Assembly (NCBI GenBank): GCA_034520365.1
Contig: JAXHNP010000007.1
Coordinates: 974,824 to 1,038,823 of the forward strand
Reading direction: 5' to 3'
Origin: Desulfobacterales bacterium
GTDB taxonomy: Bacteria > Desulfobacterota > Desulfobacteria > Desulfobacterales > Desulfosalsimonadaceae
Length of the DNA stretch: 64,000 bases
In this document: positions 56,782-64,000 of the stretch, piece after piece
Position numbering within the stretch: position 1 is the first letter of the stretch
Layout of the letters: the number at the start of each line of letters is the position of its first letter
Notes under the pieces: generated by a model
What the model saw: the letters and a program-made list of their open reading frames with translations, nothing else
Database searches by the model: none
Told to the model about the DNA's origin: nothing
Position numbers and translations under genes: made by a program

Positions 56782-59226
56782 TTAATGTTGCAGGCTGGCC
56801 GGCAGCGGCTCGCCGGTATCCGCGGTTTCCGCCATAAACTGCTGATGCTGCTCAGTATAGGGGGATTCGCCCTCCTTGACGAGAATCGCGTGCTTGACCA
56901 CTTCATCCATATGTTCCACCGGCAGGATTTTGACCTGCCTGGCTACGCTCTGCGGGATTTCTTTTAAATCCTTCTCGTTTTCTTTGGGAATCAGCACCTG
57001 CTTGATCCCGCCCCGATGGGCGGCCAGAATTTTTTCTTTTAAGCCGCCGATGGGCAGAATCCGGCCGCGAAGTGTGATTTCGCCCGTCATGGCAACGCTC
57101 CGCTTCACCGGCAGTTTGGTGAGCGCAGAGACGATGGAGACGCACATGGCAATCCCCGCAGACGGTCCGTCCTTTGGTGTCGCCCCTTCGGGGACGTGGA
57201 CATGGAAGTCATATTTTTCGTGAAAATTCTGATCAATATTGAACTGATCCGACCGGGACCGGACATAGCTGATGGCAGCCCGGGCGGATTCTTTCATGAC
57301 ATCCCCCAGTTTGCCCGTAACATTGAATTCGCCTTTGCCCGGCATGATCACGCTTTCGATGGAGAGCAGCTCGCCGCCGAACTGGGTCCAGGCAAGGCCG
57401 GTCACAATGCCCACCTGATCCTGGCTCTCAATCTGGCTGAACCGGTACTGGGGCGGCCCCAGGTATTTCTCCACGGATTTGGCCGTGACCCGAATCATCT
57501 TATCCCGGTCCTCTTTCAGAATCGCCCGGGCCACTTTCCGGCAGATGGAGGCAATCTCGCGCTCCAGGTTCCGGACGCCGGCCTCCCGGGTATAATCCCG
57601 GATGACCGAGTAAATGGCATTTTTCGAGAATTTAATATGATCTTCCTGCAATCCGTTCTGGCGGATTTGCTTGGGCACCAGAAAATCCTTGGCAATATGG
57701 TATTTTTCGATTTCCGTGTACCCAGGCAGCCGGATGATCTCCATTCTGTCCTGAAGCGGCAGCGGAATATCCGGCAAGGTGTTGGCCGTGGTTATAAACA
57801 GCACATCCGAAAGATCGTATTCCACGTCCAGGTAATGATCGTTGAATGAATAGTTCTGCTCCGGGTCGAGGACTTCGAGCAGGGCGGCAGACGGATCGCC
57901 GCGGAAATCCATGCTCATCTTGTCAACCTCATCCAGGCAGAACACCGGATTATTGACATTCGCCTTTCTTAAAGACTGGATAATTTTTCCGGGCATGGCG
58001 CCGATATAGGTCCGCCGGTGGCCCCGGATCTCCGCCTCGTCCCGCACCCCGCCTAACGACAGGCGCGCAAATTCACGGCCCGTGGACCGGGCGACGGATT
58101 TGGCCAGCGAAGTTTTGCCCACGCCGGGCGGGCCCACCAGGCACAGAATCGGCCCCTTGATTTTCTGCATCAGCGATTGCACAGCCAGGTATTCCAGAAT
58201 CCGTTCCTTGGGCCGGCCGAGCCCGTAGTGGTCCTCATCAAGGATCTGCTCCGCGTTTTCAATGTCCGTATTGATCTTGCTTTTATTGTACCAGGGCAGG
58301 CTGATCAGCCATTCGATGTAATTTCGCACCACGGTCGCCTCGGCGGACATGGGCGTCATCATTTTAAGCTTTTTAAGCTCCTGACGCGCCTTGGCAGCCG
58401 CCTCCTTGGACATCTTTTTCTTTTTGATCCGCTTTTCCAGCTCCTTTAGATCATCGCCCTCGCTCTCATCAGCGCCCATTTCCTTCTTAATGGCCCGCAT
58501 CTGCTCATTGAGGTAATAATTCTTCTGGCTTTGCTCCATCTGGGATTTGATGCGGCCTTTGATCTTCTGATCCGTCCGCAGGATGACGATTTCGTCATGG
58601 ATCAGCTGAAGGAGCTGCGAGAGGCGCTCCTCAAGAGAAATGGTCTCCAGGAGTTTCTGGTTATCCTTGGTTTTAAAGGAGAACTGGCCGGCAATGGTAT
58701 ACAGAAGTTCCGCGGGATCCTGGATGGACTGAATATTTTCAACCGTTTCCTTGGACAGGTTTTTATTCAGTTCCGAATACTCCTCAAATGCCTGCAGAAT
58801 GTTTCGGAAAAACGCTTCCTTTTCATTGGGGCCGATGGTGGGCTCCTCCAGAATCTCCACAGAGACTTCGAAAAAGCTTTCATTGGGGTTGAAGGTAAGT
58901 ATCCGGCCCCGGAATTTTCCCTCCACGACAGTCTTTACCGTCCCGTCCGGCAGGCGCAGCATCTGCAGCACCTTGGCCACGGTGCCGATGGTTTTGATGT
59001 CCTTGTCTGTCGGGTGCTCTTTGCCGGGATCCGACTGGGTGGCCAGCAGGATGTATTTATTGTCCTGGTGCATGGCCTCGGAAATCGCACTGATCGATTT
59101 GCTGCGCCCGATAAAGAGCGGAGAAATCGTATGCGGAAAAACCACCACATCGCGCAGGGGCAGAAGCGGCAGGTTCATTTCCGAATGGGTGGCACTGTTG
59201 TCATATGTATGTTTTTCTTTAGCCAT
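56782..59226 (-). CDS. lon: ATP-dependent protease Lon
   Basis: Lon degrades misfolded and regulatory proteins. The 814-residue product is full length: N-terminal substrate-binding LON domain ([20 protein letters not shown] near 20-39), helical region ([17 protein letters not shown]), AAA+ core with Walker [14 protein letters not shown] near 367-379 and GALPGKI-like [13 protein letters not shown], then the Ser-Lys protease domain with [11 protein letters not shown] (catalytic Ser) and [13 protein letters not shown] (catalytic Lys). It is the last gene after clpX. The region between them contains a GC-rich hairpin. Confidence 0.97.
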   Translation of the reverse strand: MAKEKHTYDNSATHSEMNLPLLPLRDVVVFPHTISPLFIGRSKSISAISEAMHQDNKYILLATQSDPGKEHPTDKDIKTIGTVAKVLQMLRLPDGTVKTVVEGKFRGRILTFNPNESFFEVSVEILEEPTIGPNEKEAFFRNILQAFEEYSELNKNLSKETVENIQSIQDPAELLYTIAGQFSFKTKDNQKLLETISLEERLSQLLQLIHDEIVILRTDQKIKGRIKSQMEQSQKNYYLNEQMRAIKKEMGADESEGDDLKELEKRIKKKKMSKEAAAKARQELKKLKMMTPMSAEATVVRNYIEWLISLPWYNKSKINTDIENAEQILDEDHYGLGRPKERILEYLAVQSLMQKIKGPILCLVGPPGVGKTSLAKSVARSTGREFARLSLGGVRDEAEIRGHRRTYIGAMPGKIIQSLRKANVNNPVFCLDEVDKMSMDFRGDPSAALLEVLDPEQNYSFNDHYLDVEYDLSDVLFITTANTLPDIPLPLQDRMEIIRLPGYTEIEKYHIAKDFLVPKQIRQNGLQEDHIKFSKNAIYSVIRDYTREAGVRNLEREIASICRKVARAILKEDRDKMIRVTAKSVEKYLGPPQYRFSQIESQDQVGIVTGLAWTQFGGELLSIESVIMPGKGEFNVTGKLGDVMKESARAAISYVRSRSDQFNIDQNFHEKYDFHVHVPEGATPKDGPSAGIAMCVSIVSALTKLPVKRSVAMTGEITLRGRILPIGGLKEKILAAHRGGIKQVLIPKENEKDLKEIPQSVARQVKILPVEHMDEVVKHAILVKEGESPYTEQHQQFMAETADTGEPLPASLQH

Positions 59227-59340
59227 AATATCAAAGTCACTATTATTCTATAGTTTAATTGGGATCTGTTTATATATTTAATTTAAATCCCTATTGTTTG
59301 ATTGTCAGGGGGTGAGAACCGTGATTTTCGGCAGGCCAAA

Positions 59341-59373
59341 GTCCGGCCGGTGTTTTTAACACGCCGGCCGGAC
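59341..59373 (-). terminator. GC-rich hairpin between clpX and lon
   Basis: Perfect arms GTCCGGCCGG / CCGGCCGGAC with inner TGT / ACA lie 15 nt beyond the clpX stop. Only TTT follows, so it may be a partial terminator or an mRNA-stabilising structure between clpX and lon. Confidence 0.55.
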
Positions 59374-59387
59374 ATATATTAGTAAAA

Positions 59388-60635
59388 TTAAGCCTGTTTT
59401 TTGGGCTGTTCATAGAGGAGGATCGGGTCTTCGCGATTAACCACCACTTCCTCGCCCACGACGCATTCCTTCACGCCGCCGATGGAAGGCAGGTCGTACA
59501 TGATGTTGAGCATCGTTTTTTCAAGTATGGCGCGAAGTCCCCGTGCGCCGGCACCTTGTTTCATGCTCTCTCTGGCAATGGCGGCCAGCGCGGCGTCGGT
59601 AAACCGGAGGTTCACCCCCTCGATTTCAAACAGCTTTTGGAATTGTTTGATAAGCGCGTTTTTCGGCTCTGTCAGAATTTTGATCAGGGCCTCCTCATCT
59701 AAATCCTGCAGGGTGGCCACCACCGGGAGCCGACCCACAAATTCCGGAATCAGGCCGAACTTAATGAGGTCTTCGGTTTCCACCTGCTTGAAAATTTCGC
59801 TGGCGGTCTGGGTGCTGGGGCTCACGATGTTTGCCCCAAAGCCCATGGCCTTGGACCCGATGCGCTTGCGGATGATCTGCTCCAGGCCGTTGAAGGTGCC
59901 GCCGCAGATGAACAGGATGTTGGTGGTATCCACCTTGACAAAATCCTGCTGCGGATGCTTGCGCCCCCCTTTGGGCGGAACGCTCGCGGTGGTCCCCTCA
60001 ATGATTTTCAAAAGCGCCTGCTGCACCCCTTCGCCCGAAACATCCCGGGTGATGGAGGGGTTGTCGGACATCTGCGCGATTTTATCGATCTCATCAATAT
60101 ACACGATGCCCCGCTGGGCCTTTTCCACATCATAATCCGCATTCTGCAGAAGCGCCAGGACAATATTTTCAACATCTTCGCCTACATACCCGGCTTCGGT
60201 CAGGCTGGTGGCATCCGCAATGGTAAACGGCACGTTCAAAAACCGCGCCAGCGTCTGCGCCAGAAGGGTTTTGCCGCAGCCGGTCGGGCCGATCATCATG
60301 ATATTGCTTTTATGGATTTCTACATCATCGGTTATTACCGAAGTATCCAGCCGTTTGTAATGATTGTGTACGGCTACGGATAGGACCTTTTTCGCCAGAT
60401 CCTGCTGTATGACGTATTCATCCAGCTTATCCTTGATTTCAGAGGGCGCCATGATCCGGTTGGCGATATCCGAATCCTTGACGTTTTCTTCTTCAATGAT
60501 TTCACTGCAAAGCTGAATGCATTCATCGCATATATAGACGGCGGGACCGGCGATCAGCTTTTTTACCTCTTGCTGGTTCTTGCCGCAGAACGAGCAAAAC
60601 AGGTTCTCATTGCTCTCGTCGCCTTTCACTGACAT
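59388..60635 (-). CDS. clpX: ATP-dependent Clp protease ATP-binding subunit ClpX
   Basis: ClpX unfolds substrates and feeds them to ClpP. The 415-residue product has the N-terminal C4 zinc domain (CSFC near 14-17 and CDEC near 36-39), Walker [13 protein letters not shown] near 113-124, Walker [12 protein letters not shown] near 177-187, the RKH-loop [10 protein letters not shown] and the pore-loop sequence [10 protein letters not shown], plus the IGF loop that docks ClpP (IGFG-like region around KAMGFGANI). The gene starts 1 nt after the clpP stop in minus-strand order, so the two are tightly coupled. Confidence 0.97.
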   Translation of the reverse strand: MSVKGDESNENLFCSFCGKNQQEVKKLIAGPAVYICDECIQLCSEIIEEENVKDSDIANRIMAPSEIKDKLDEYVIQQDLAKKVLSVAVHNHYKRLDTSVITDDVEIHKSNIMMIGPTGCGKTLLAQTLARFLNVPFTIADATSLTEAGYVGEDVENIVLALLQNADYDVEKAQRGIVYIDEIDKIAQMSDNPSITRDVSGEGVQQALLKIIEGTTASVPPKGGRKHPQQDFVKVDTTNILFICGGTFNGLEQIIRKRIGSKAMGFGANIVSPSTQTASEIFKQVETEDLIKFGLIPEFVGRLPVVATLQDLDEEALIKILTEPKNALIKQFQKLFEIEGVNLRFTDAALAAIARESMKQGAGARGLRAILEKTMLNIMYDLPSIGGVKECVVGEEVVVNREDPILLYEQPKKQA

Positions 60636-60636
60636 A

Positions 60637-61251
60637 CTAAGCCTCCGTTTCAGTGATCTTATCGAGATCGTCGCGATTATAGATCACATGATCAATTATA
60701 CCGTATTCTCGGGCTTCCTCACCGGACATGAAGAAATCGCGGTCCGTATCCTTTTCAATCCGTTTTAAGTCCCGGTCGGTGTGATGCGCAAGAATTTTAT
60801 TAAGGCTCGCCCGCAGGCGAATGATTTCTTCTGCCTGAATTTTGATATCCGATGCCTGGCCCTGGATACCGCCCATGGGCTGGTGGATCATGATACGGCC
60901 ATTCGGCAGGGTATAGCGTTTTCCCTTGGCGCCGGCCGCGAGCAGCAGGGCGCCCATACTGGCCGCCTGACCGATGCAGACGGTTGTGATATCCGGCTTG
61001 ATGTACTCCATGGTATCATAAACAGCCATCCCGGAGGTGACAGAGCCGCCCGGGGAGTTAATGTAGAAGTTAATATCTTTATCCGGGTCTTCGGACTCCA
61101 GAAAAAGCATCTGGGCGATCAGCAGATTGGCGATTTCATCGTTTATCTGAGTGCCCAGAATAATAATCCGGTCCTTTAGGAGCCGTGAGTAAATGTCATA
61201 GGCGCGCTCGCCCTTGCTGGTTTGTTCAATAACCATTGGGATTAAAGGCAA
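60637..61251 (-). CDS. clpP: ATP-dependent Clp protease proteolytic subunit ClpP
   Basis: ClpP is the serine peptidase chamber partnered by ClpX. The 204-residue protein carries the catalytic Ser98 in [10 protein letters not shown], His123 in MIHQPMGG and a matching Asp in the C-terminal third (about residue 172), with the oxyanion-loop INSPGGSV near 74-81. It is near mature length with almost no propeptide. It is encoded between tig and clpX on the minus strand. Confidence 0.97.
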   Translation of the reverse strand: MPLIPMVIEQTSKGERAYDIYSRLLKDRIIILGTQINDEIANLLIAQMLFLESEDPDKDINFYINSPGGSVTSGMAVYDTMEYIKPDITTVCIGQAASMGALLLAAGAKGKRYTLPNGRIMIHQPMGGIQGQASDIKIQAEEIIRLRASLNKILAHHTDRDLKRIEKDTDRDFFMSGEEAREYGIIDHVIYNRDDLDKITETEA

Positions 61252-61270
61252 TGTATTTCCTCCTTATATA

Positions 61271-62608
61271 TTATGCATTGGTGTCTGCATTTTCATCGGA
61301 ATTTTCCGCGGATTGCTCGGGTTCCACGGTTTCTATGGTTGCATGATCTATTATAAGATCAATTGCCTTTTTTTCAAGTAACGCATGCTTGAAACCCTCC
61401 AGCTTGTCCGCATTCTGCTTGTAATAGGTTTTAATGGCGTCAACCGGCTGGCCGGTGGCTTCGGAAAATCGGCTGTATTCGGATTCCAGCTCCTCATCGG
61501 TGACTTCCATGGCTTCCTGCTCGATGATTTTATTCAGTAAGAGGTGCCGGCGCACCTGCTTTTCCGCCAGATCGCGGTACTGCTCGGCCATTTTATCCCG
61601 GGTCAGTCCCAGCTGCTCCATGGAAAGACTGTTTTGGGCGAACCGCTGCTCCGCATCCTGAATGATGCCGTCGATTTCATGCTGTACCATCACTTCAGGG
61701 ACTTCAAAGTTCTCAGTCAGCAGTTTTTCAAATATCTGCTCCTGCATCTCCTGGTCCGCGCGTTTGTCATAGCCCTGCTGCAGGTTTTTCCGGATCTCCT
61801 CGCGAAGCTCCGTCATTGAATTGAACTCCCCGAGTTTTTTGGCCATTTCATCGTCCGCCGCGGGCAGCACTTCCTCGCGGATTTCCTTGAGGGTGACCTG
61901 GAATTCGATATCAAGGCCGGCCAGGTTCTCGTTATGGTAATCCTCCGGAAAATGAATGGTAAAGGTTTTGGCCTCCCCGGGTTTCATGCCGATGAGCTGC
62001 TGATCGAAATCCTCGGAGATCATTCCCTGGCCGATTTTCAGCGTATAATTTTCGGTTTTTTCGGTTTCCGCATAGGGCTGGCCGTCTTTAAAGCCCTCAT
62101 AATCGATCACCACATAGTCGCCGTCTCCTGCGGCCCGCTCTTCTTGAATAGGGTGATATTCCGCCAGATGTTTTTTGAGCATTTCAATCTGGTTGTCGAT
62201 TTCGGATTCGTCTGCCTGATAATTGGTTTTTTGCAGGTTCAGCCCCTTGAAATCGACTTCCGGTAATTCGGGCTTTAATTCAACCGTGGCATCATAGGTA
62301 AAAGACTGGTCCGGTTTGAGATCCGATGGATCGATGTCAGGTGTGCCCAGAATGGGCAGGTCTTTTTCCTTGATAGCATCAAAGAGGGTATTCTGGATCA
62401 GGTTCTGCATGACCTCGGAGTGCACATCCTTCTGGAATTTGCGCTCCAGCACGGAGCGCGGCACTTTACCCGGCCGATAGCCTTTGATTCGGGCATTTTT
62501 TTTGAGATTATCGTAGGCTGAATCCAGTTCTTTGGCAACTTCCTCTCGGGGTACTTCGATATGCAGCTTTTTTTTGACGCTGCTGATGTCTTCGACTGTT
62601 ACATCCAT
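61271..62608 (-). CDS. tig: Trigger factor
   Basis: Trigger factor is the ribosome-bound chaperone and peptidyl-prolyl isomerase. The open frame begins at 62776, but the first 56 residues overlap the tRNA-Leu region; the ATG at 62608 has AAGGA 7 nt upstream and starts MDVTVEDISSVKKKLHIEV, as the family does, giving 445 residues. The ribosome-docking signature GYRPGKVPRSVLERKF is near residues 42-57, the FKBP-type PPIase domain with GDYVVIDYEGFKDGQP near 160-175, and the C-terminal substrate-cradle region to the end. It heads the tig-clpP-clpX-lon gene order. Confidence 0.96.
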   Translation of the reverse strand: MDVTVEDISSVKKKLHIEVPREEVAKELDSAYDNLKKNARIKGYRPGKVPRSVLERKFQKDVHSEVMQNLIQNTLFDAIKEKDLPILGTPDIDPSDLKPDQSFTYDATVELKPELPEVDFKGLNLQKTNYQADESEIDNQIEMLKKHLAEYHPIQEERAAGDGDYVVIDYEGFKDGQPYAETEKTENYTLKIGQGMISEDFDQQLIGMKPGEAKTFTIHFPEDYHNENLAGLDIEFQVTLKEIREEVLPAADDEMAKKLGEFNSMTELREEIRKNLQQGYDKRADQEMQEQIFEKLLTENFEVPEVMVQHEIDGIIQDAEQRFAQNSLSMEQLGLTRDKMAEQYRDLAEKQVRRHLLLNKIIEQEAMEVTDEELESEYSRFSEATGQPVDAIKTYYKQNADKLEGFKHALLEKKAIDLIIDHATIETVEPEQSAENSDENADTNA

Positions 62609-62746
62609 AATTGAATCCTTAAACCTCCCGTATTTATTTGAAGCTCCCCGCTGGTTAGGGCGGAGAGGCGGCATCAAGGGAAAATTTTTCCGGCAAAACT
62701 TACCGGCGTGGGTATGGCTGTCCGTTCCGGCAGCCCTGTGTTCTGT

Positions 62747-62833
62747 TGGTGCGAGAGGGGAGACTCGAACTCCCACTCTTTTTCAAGAGCTGGATCCTAA
62801 GTCCAGTGCGTCTACCAATTCCGCCACTCTCGC
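62747..62833 (-). tRNA. tRNA-Leu (TAG)
   Basis: The 87-nt class II tRNA on the minus strand has acceptor GCGAGAG / CTCTCGC, encoded CCA, an anticodon stem CTGGA / TCCAG with anticodon TAG, a long variable arm CTCTT-GAAA-AAGAG and T-arm GGGAG-TTCGAGT-CTCCC. It lies about 138 nt upstream of tig, a common arrangement. Confidence 0.95.
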
Positions 62834-63004
62834 TATTGATTTTATCTGCGCTTTCAAATAAAAAGTTGATGACGCTGGCAAGAGTTTCTGGGAATCGTCA
62901 TCAACCGTTTGGAATTAAATATAAAATTTATCGATCCGCATAAAAATCCTGCTTAAAGTAATATCTATATATATTGGTGTCAAGGAAAATTAAGGAATTA
63001 CGCC

Positions 63005-63790
63005 ATGATGCGAAGAATCGCCGGCCCCCTGTCGCAACATTTTATAAGCGGTTTAATTATCTTGGCTTTGCTGGCAATCCCCTGTGGATGGTCGGCGGCA
63101 TCTGAATCGGCGGATGCCTCGGAACAGCCCGTGATTATAATCGATCCCGGCCACGGCGGCCATAATGCGGGAGCCCGCGGGCCGGGCGGCAGCCTTGAAA
63201 AAAATATCACTCTGAAATTTGCAAATGTTCTAAAGGAAGCGCTTCAGCCCGATTATCAGGTGAAGTTGACCCGAACGGGCGATTACCGGGTAAGCCTTGA
63301 AAAGCGGGCCTCCGTAGCTAATCACCAGGACGGGACGCTTTTTATTGGTCTCCACGCCGGCGGATTTGTCCGGGCGGGGCTGGATGAGTGGACGGTTTAT
63401 TATTTTGCGCCACATGACAGCCGGGCGCGATCCGGTGCTTTGGATAAAACCCGTGAGGCGTTCGCCGGCCGGAGCCTGGAATGGCGAAGGGTGCAGGCGA
63501 AACTGACGCAGGCCAGCCAGGCGTTTTCCGAAACCGTGGCCGAAAATCTGAAAAGTTGTCCGGATATCAGCCGCGTAGAATCTGCCGGCGCCCCGTTGCT
63601 TCTTCTTGAAGGCATTGACATGCCGGCGGTGATTGTGGAAATCGGGTATCTGACCAATCCCTCATGTGAAGGCCGCCTGAATGATCCGGATTTTCTGGCG
63701 GCCGCGGCCCGGTGTCTCCGCAGCGGGGTTGATGCATTTTTTCGGGAAAAGCAAGGCAAAAAGAAAGATAACGGCTTGCATGGCGATTAA
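63005..63790 (+). CDS. N-acetylmuramoyl-L-alanine amidase (Amidase_3)
   Basis: This zinc amidase cleaves the amide between muramic acid and the peptide stem of peptidoglycan. The 261-residue protein has a signal peptide (FISGLIILALLAIPCGWSAA, about 13-32) and the Amidase_3 motifs DPGHGGHNAGARGPGG (zinc His, residues ~47-62), SLEKNITLKFA (zinc Glu), LFIGLHAGGFVRAG (second His, where GLHAGG replaces the usual SIHANA) and IVEIGYLTNPS (catalytic Glu). No SPOR, AMIN or LysM domain is attached, so it is a minimal periplasmic enzyme. AAGGAA precedes the ATG. tRNA-Pro lies just downstream. Confidence 0.92.
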   Translation: MMRRIAGPLSQHFISGLIILALLAIPCGWSAASESADASEQPVIIIDPGHGGHNAGARGPGGSLEKNITLKFANVLKEALQPDYQVKLTRTGDYRVSLEKRASVANHQDGTLFIGLHAGGFVRAGLDEWTVYYFAPHDSRARSGALDKTREAFAGRSLEWRRVQAKLTQASQAFSETVAENLKSCPDISRVESAGAPLLLLEGIDMPAVIVEIGYLTNPSCEGRLNDPDFLAAAARCLRSGVDAFFREKQGKKKDNGLHGD

Positions 63791-63826
63791 AAGGATGGTA
63801 CCTAAATTGAACGATTTTCAAGTAGT

Positions 63827-63903
63827 CGGGGCGTGGCGCAGTCTGGCAGCGCGCCTGCTTTGGGAGCAGGAAGCCGCAGGTTCAAATCCTGCCGCCCCGA
63901 CCA
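63827..63903 (+). tRNA. tRNA-Pro (TGG)
   Basis: The 77-nt cloverleaf has acceptor CGGGGCG / CGCCCCG, encoded CCA, D-arm GCGC..GCGC, anticodon stem CCTGC / GCAGG with loop TTTGGGA (anticodon TGG) and T-arm GCAGG-TTCAAAT-CCTGC. It begins 36 nt after the amidase stop. Confidence 0.96.
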
Positions 63904-63915
63904 ATAAATTCAAAG

Positions 63916-63943
63916 GGTTATGGTTTATCCATAGCCTTTTTTT
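63916..63943 (+). terminator. Terminator after tRNA-Pro
   Basis: Stem GGTTATGG / CCATAGCC (one G-U pair) with a 5-nt loop is followed by TTTTTTT. The remaining ~57 nt of the window show no recognisable gene start. Confidence 0.85.
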
Positions 63944-64000
63944 ATGCCGAAACAGGCGTGGAAAAGAATTCGGGTACCAAAATGGAGAGCCTGAGCAAAT

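Noticed and set aside
62609..62776. 56-residue N-terminal extension of trigger factor
   Set aside because: It overlaps the tRNA-Leu gene and precedes the conserved start, which has its own ribosome binding site.

Overview
The window is a chromosomal segment of a dissimilatory sulfate-reducing bacterium, most likely a member of the Desulfobacterota (former Deltaproteobacteria, Desulfobacterales-like). The diagnosis rests on an adenylylsulfate reductase alpha subunit (aprA, cut by the left edge) followed by qmoA, qmoB and qmoC, with ATP sulfurylase (sat) 1.3 kb further on the opposite strand. The species cannot be named from this sequence. There is no prophage, integrase, transposase, CRISPR array or rRNA operon; the window is mostly housekeeping DNA with small structured repeats scattered between the genes.

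Layout. 1-7010: aprA-qmoABC, the membrane-to-APS-reductase electron route. 7121-9627: an ADP-ribosylglycohydrolase with its own promoter, convergent with sat across a shared terminator. 9653-13936: a minus-strand cobamide cluster (cyclic-nucleotide-binding protein, radical SAM protein, CbiR-type cobamide remodelling enzyme, CobT, and a second TIM-barrel protein of the CbiR superfamily). 14369-21399: exonuclease III, flavodoxin-like protein, DUF2156 protein, a PurF-like protein without the catalytic N-terminal cysteine, and carB. 21405-25512: plsC, a phosphoesterase, a decayed RND exporter, a crotonase, a nitronate monooxygenase-like flavoprotein and a ferredoxin. 25770-31144: sucrose synthase, an intact RND exporter and a ferritin-like protein. 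31521-36822: PEBP protein, a secreted protein of unknown role, polyprenyl diphosphate synthase, RimO and a second crotonase. 36903-37464: a small inverted-repeat-bounded element carrying a frameshifted four-helix-bundle (S23-type) gene. 37560-44257: Dus, dGTPase-like protein, two cysteine-cluster proteins, a transglutaminase-like protein, a paraoxonase-like lipoprotein and an unknown membrane protein. 44261-50601: rarA, der, 5-formyl-THF cyclo-ligase, serS, thrC. 50602-56450: LysM, TPR and Sel1 envelope proteins and a thiamine-binding-type protein. 56535-62833: tRNA-Asp, tRNA-Val and the tRNA-Leu, tig, clpP, clpX, lon protein-quality block. 63005-63903: an amidase and tRNA-Pro.

The least explained material is intergenic. 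A 100-bp palindromic repeat occurs twice (8008-8107 and 33496-33595) with paired substitutions that keep its central stem. A second family with GCTAATTTGTTCT ends occurs as a gene-bearing element (36903-37464), a short version (31289-31435) and a single end (42988-43005); two of these three are associated with a GGCACGGTGGCC hairpin repeat. These look like small non-autonomous mobile elements, and the gene-bearing one resembles a free-standing version of the intervening sequences known from 23S rRNA genes.
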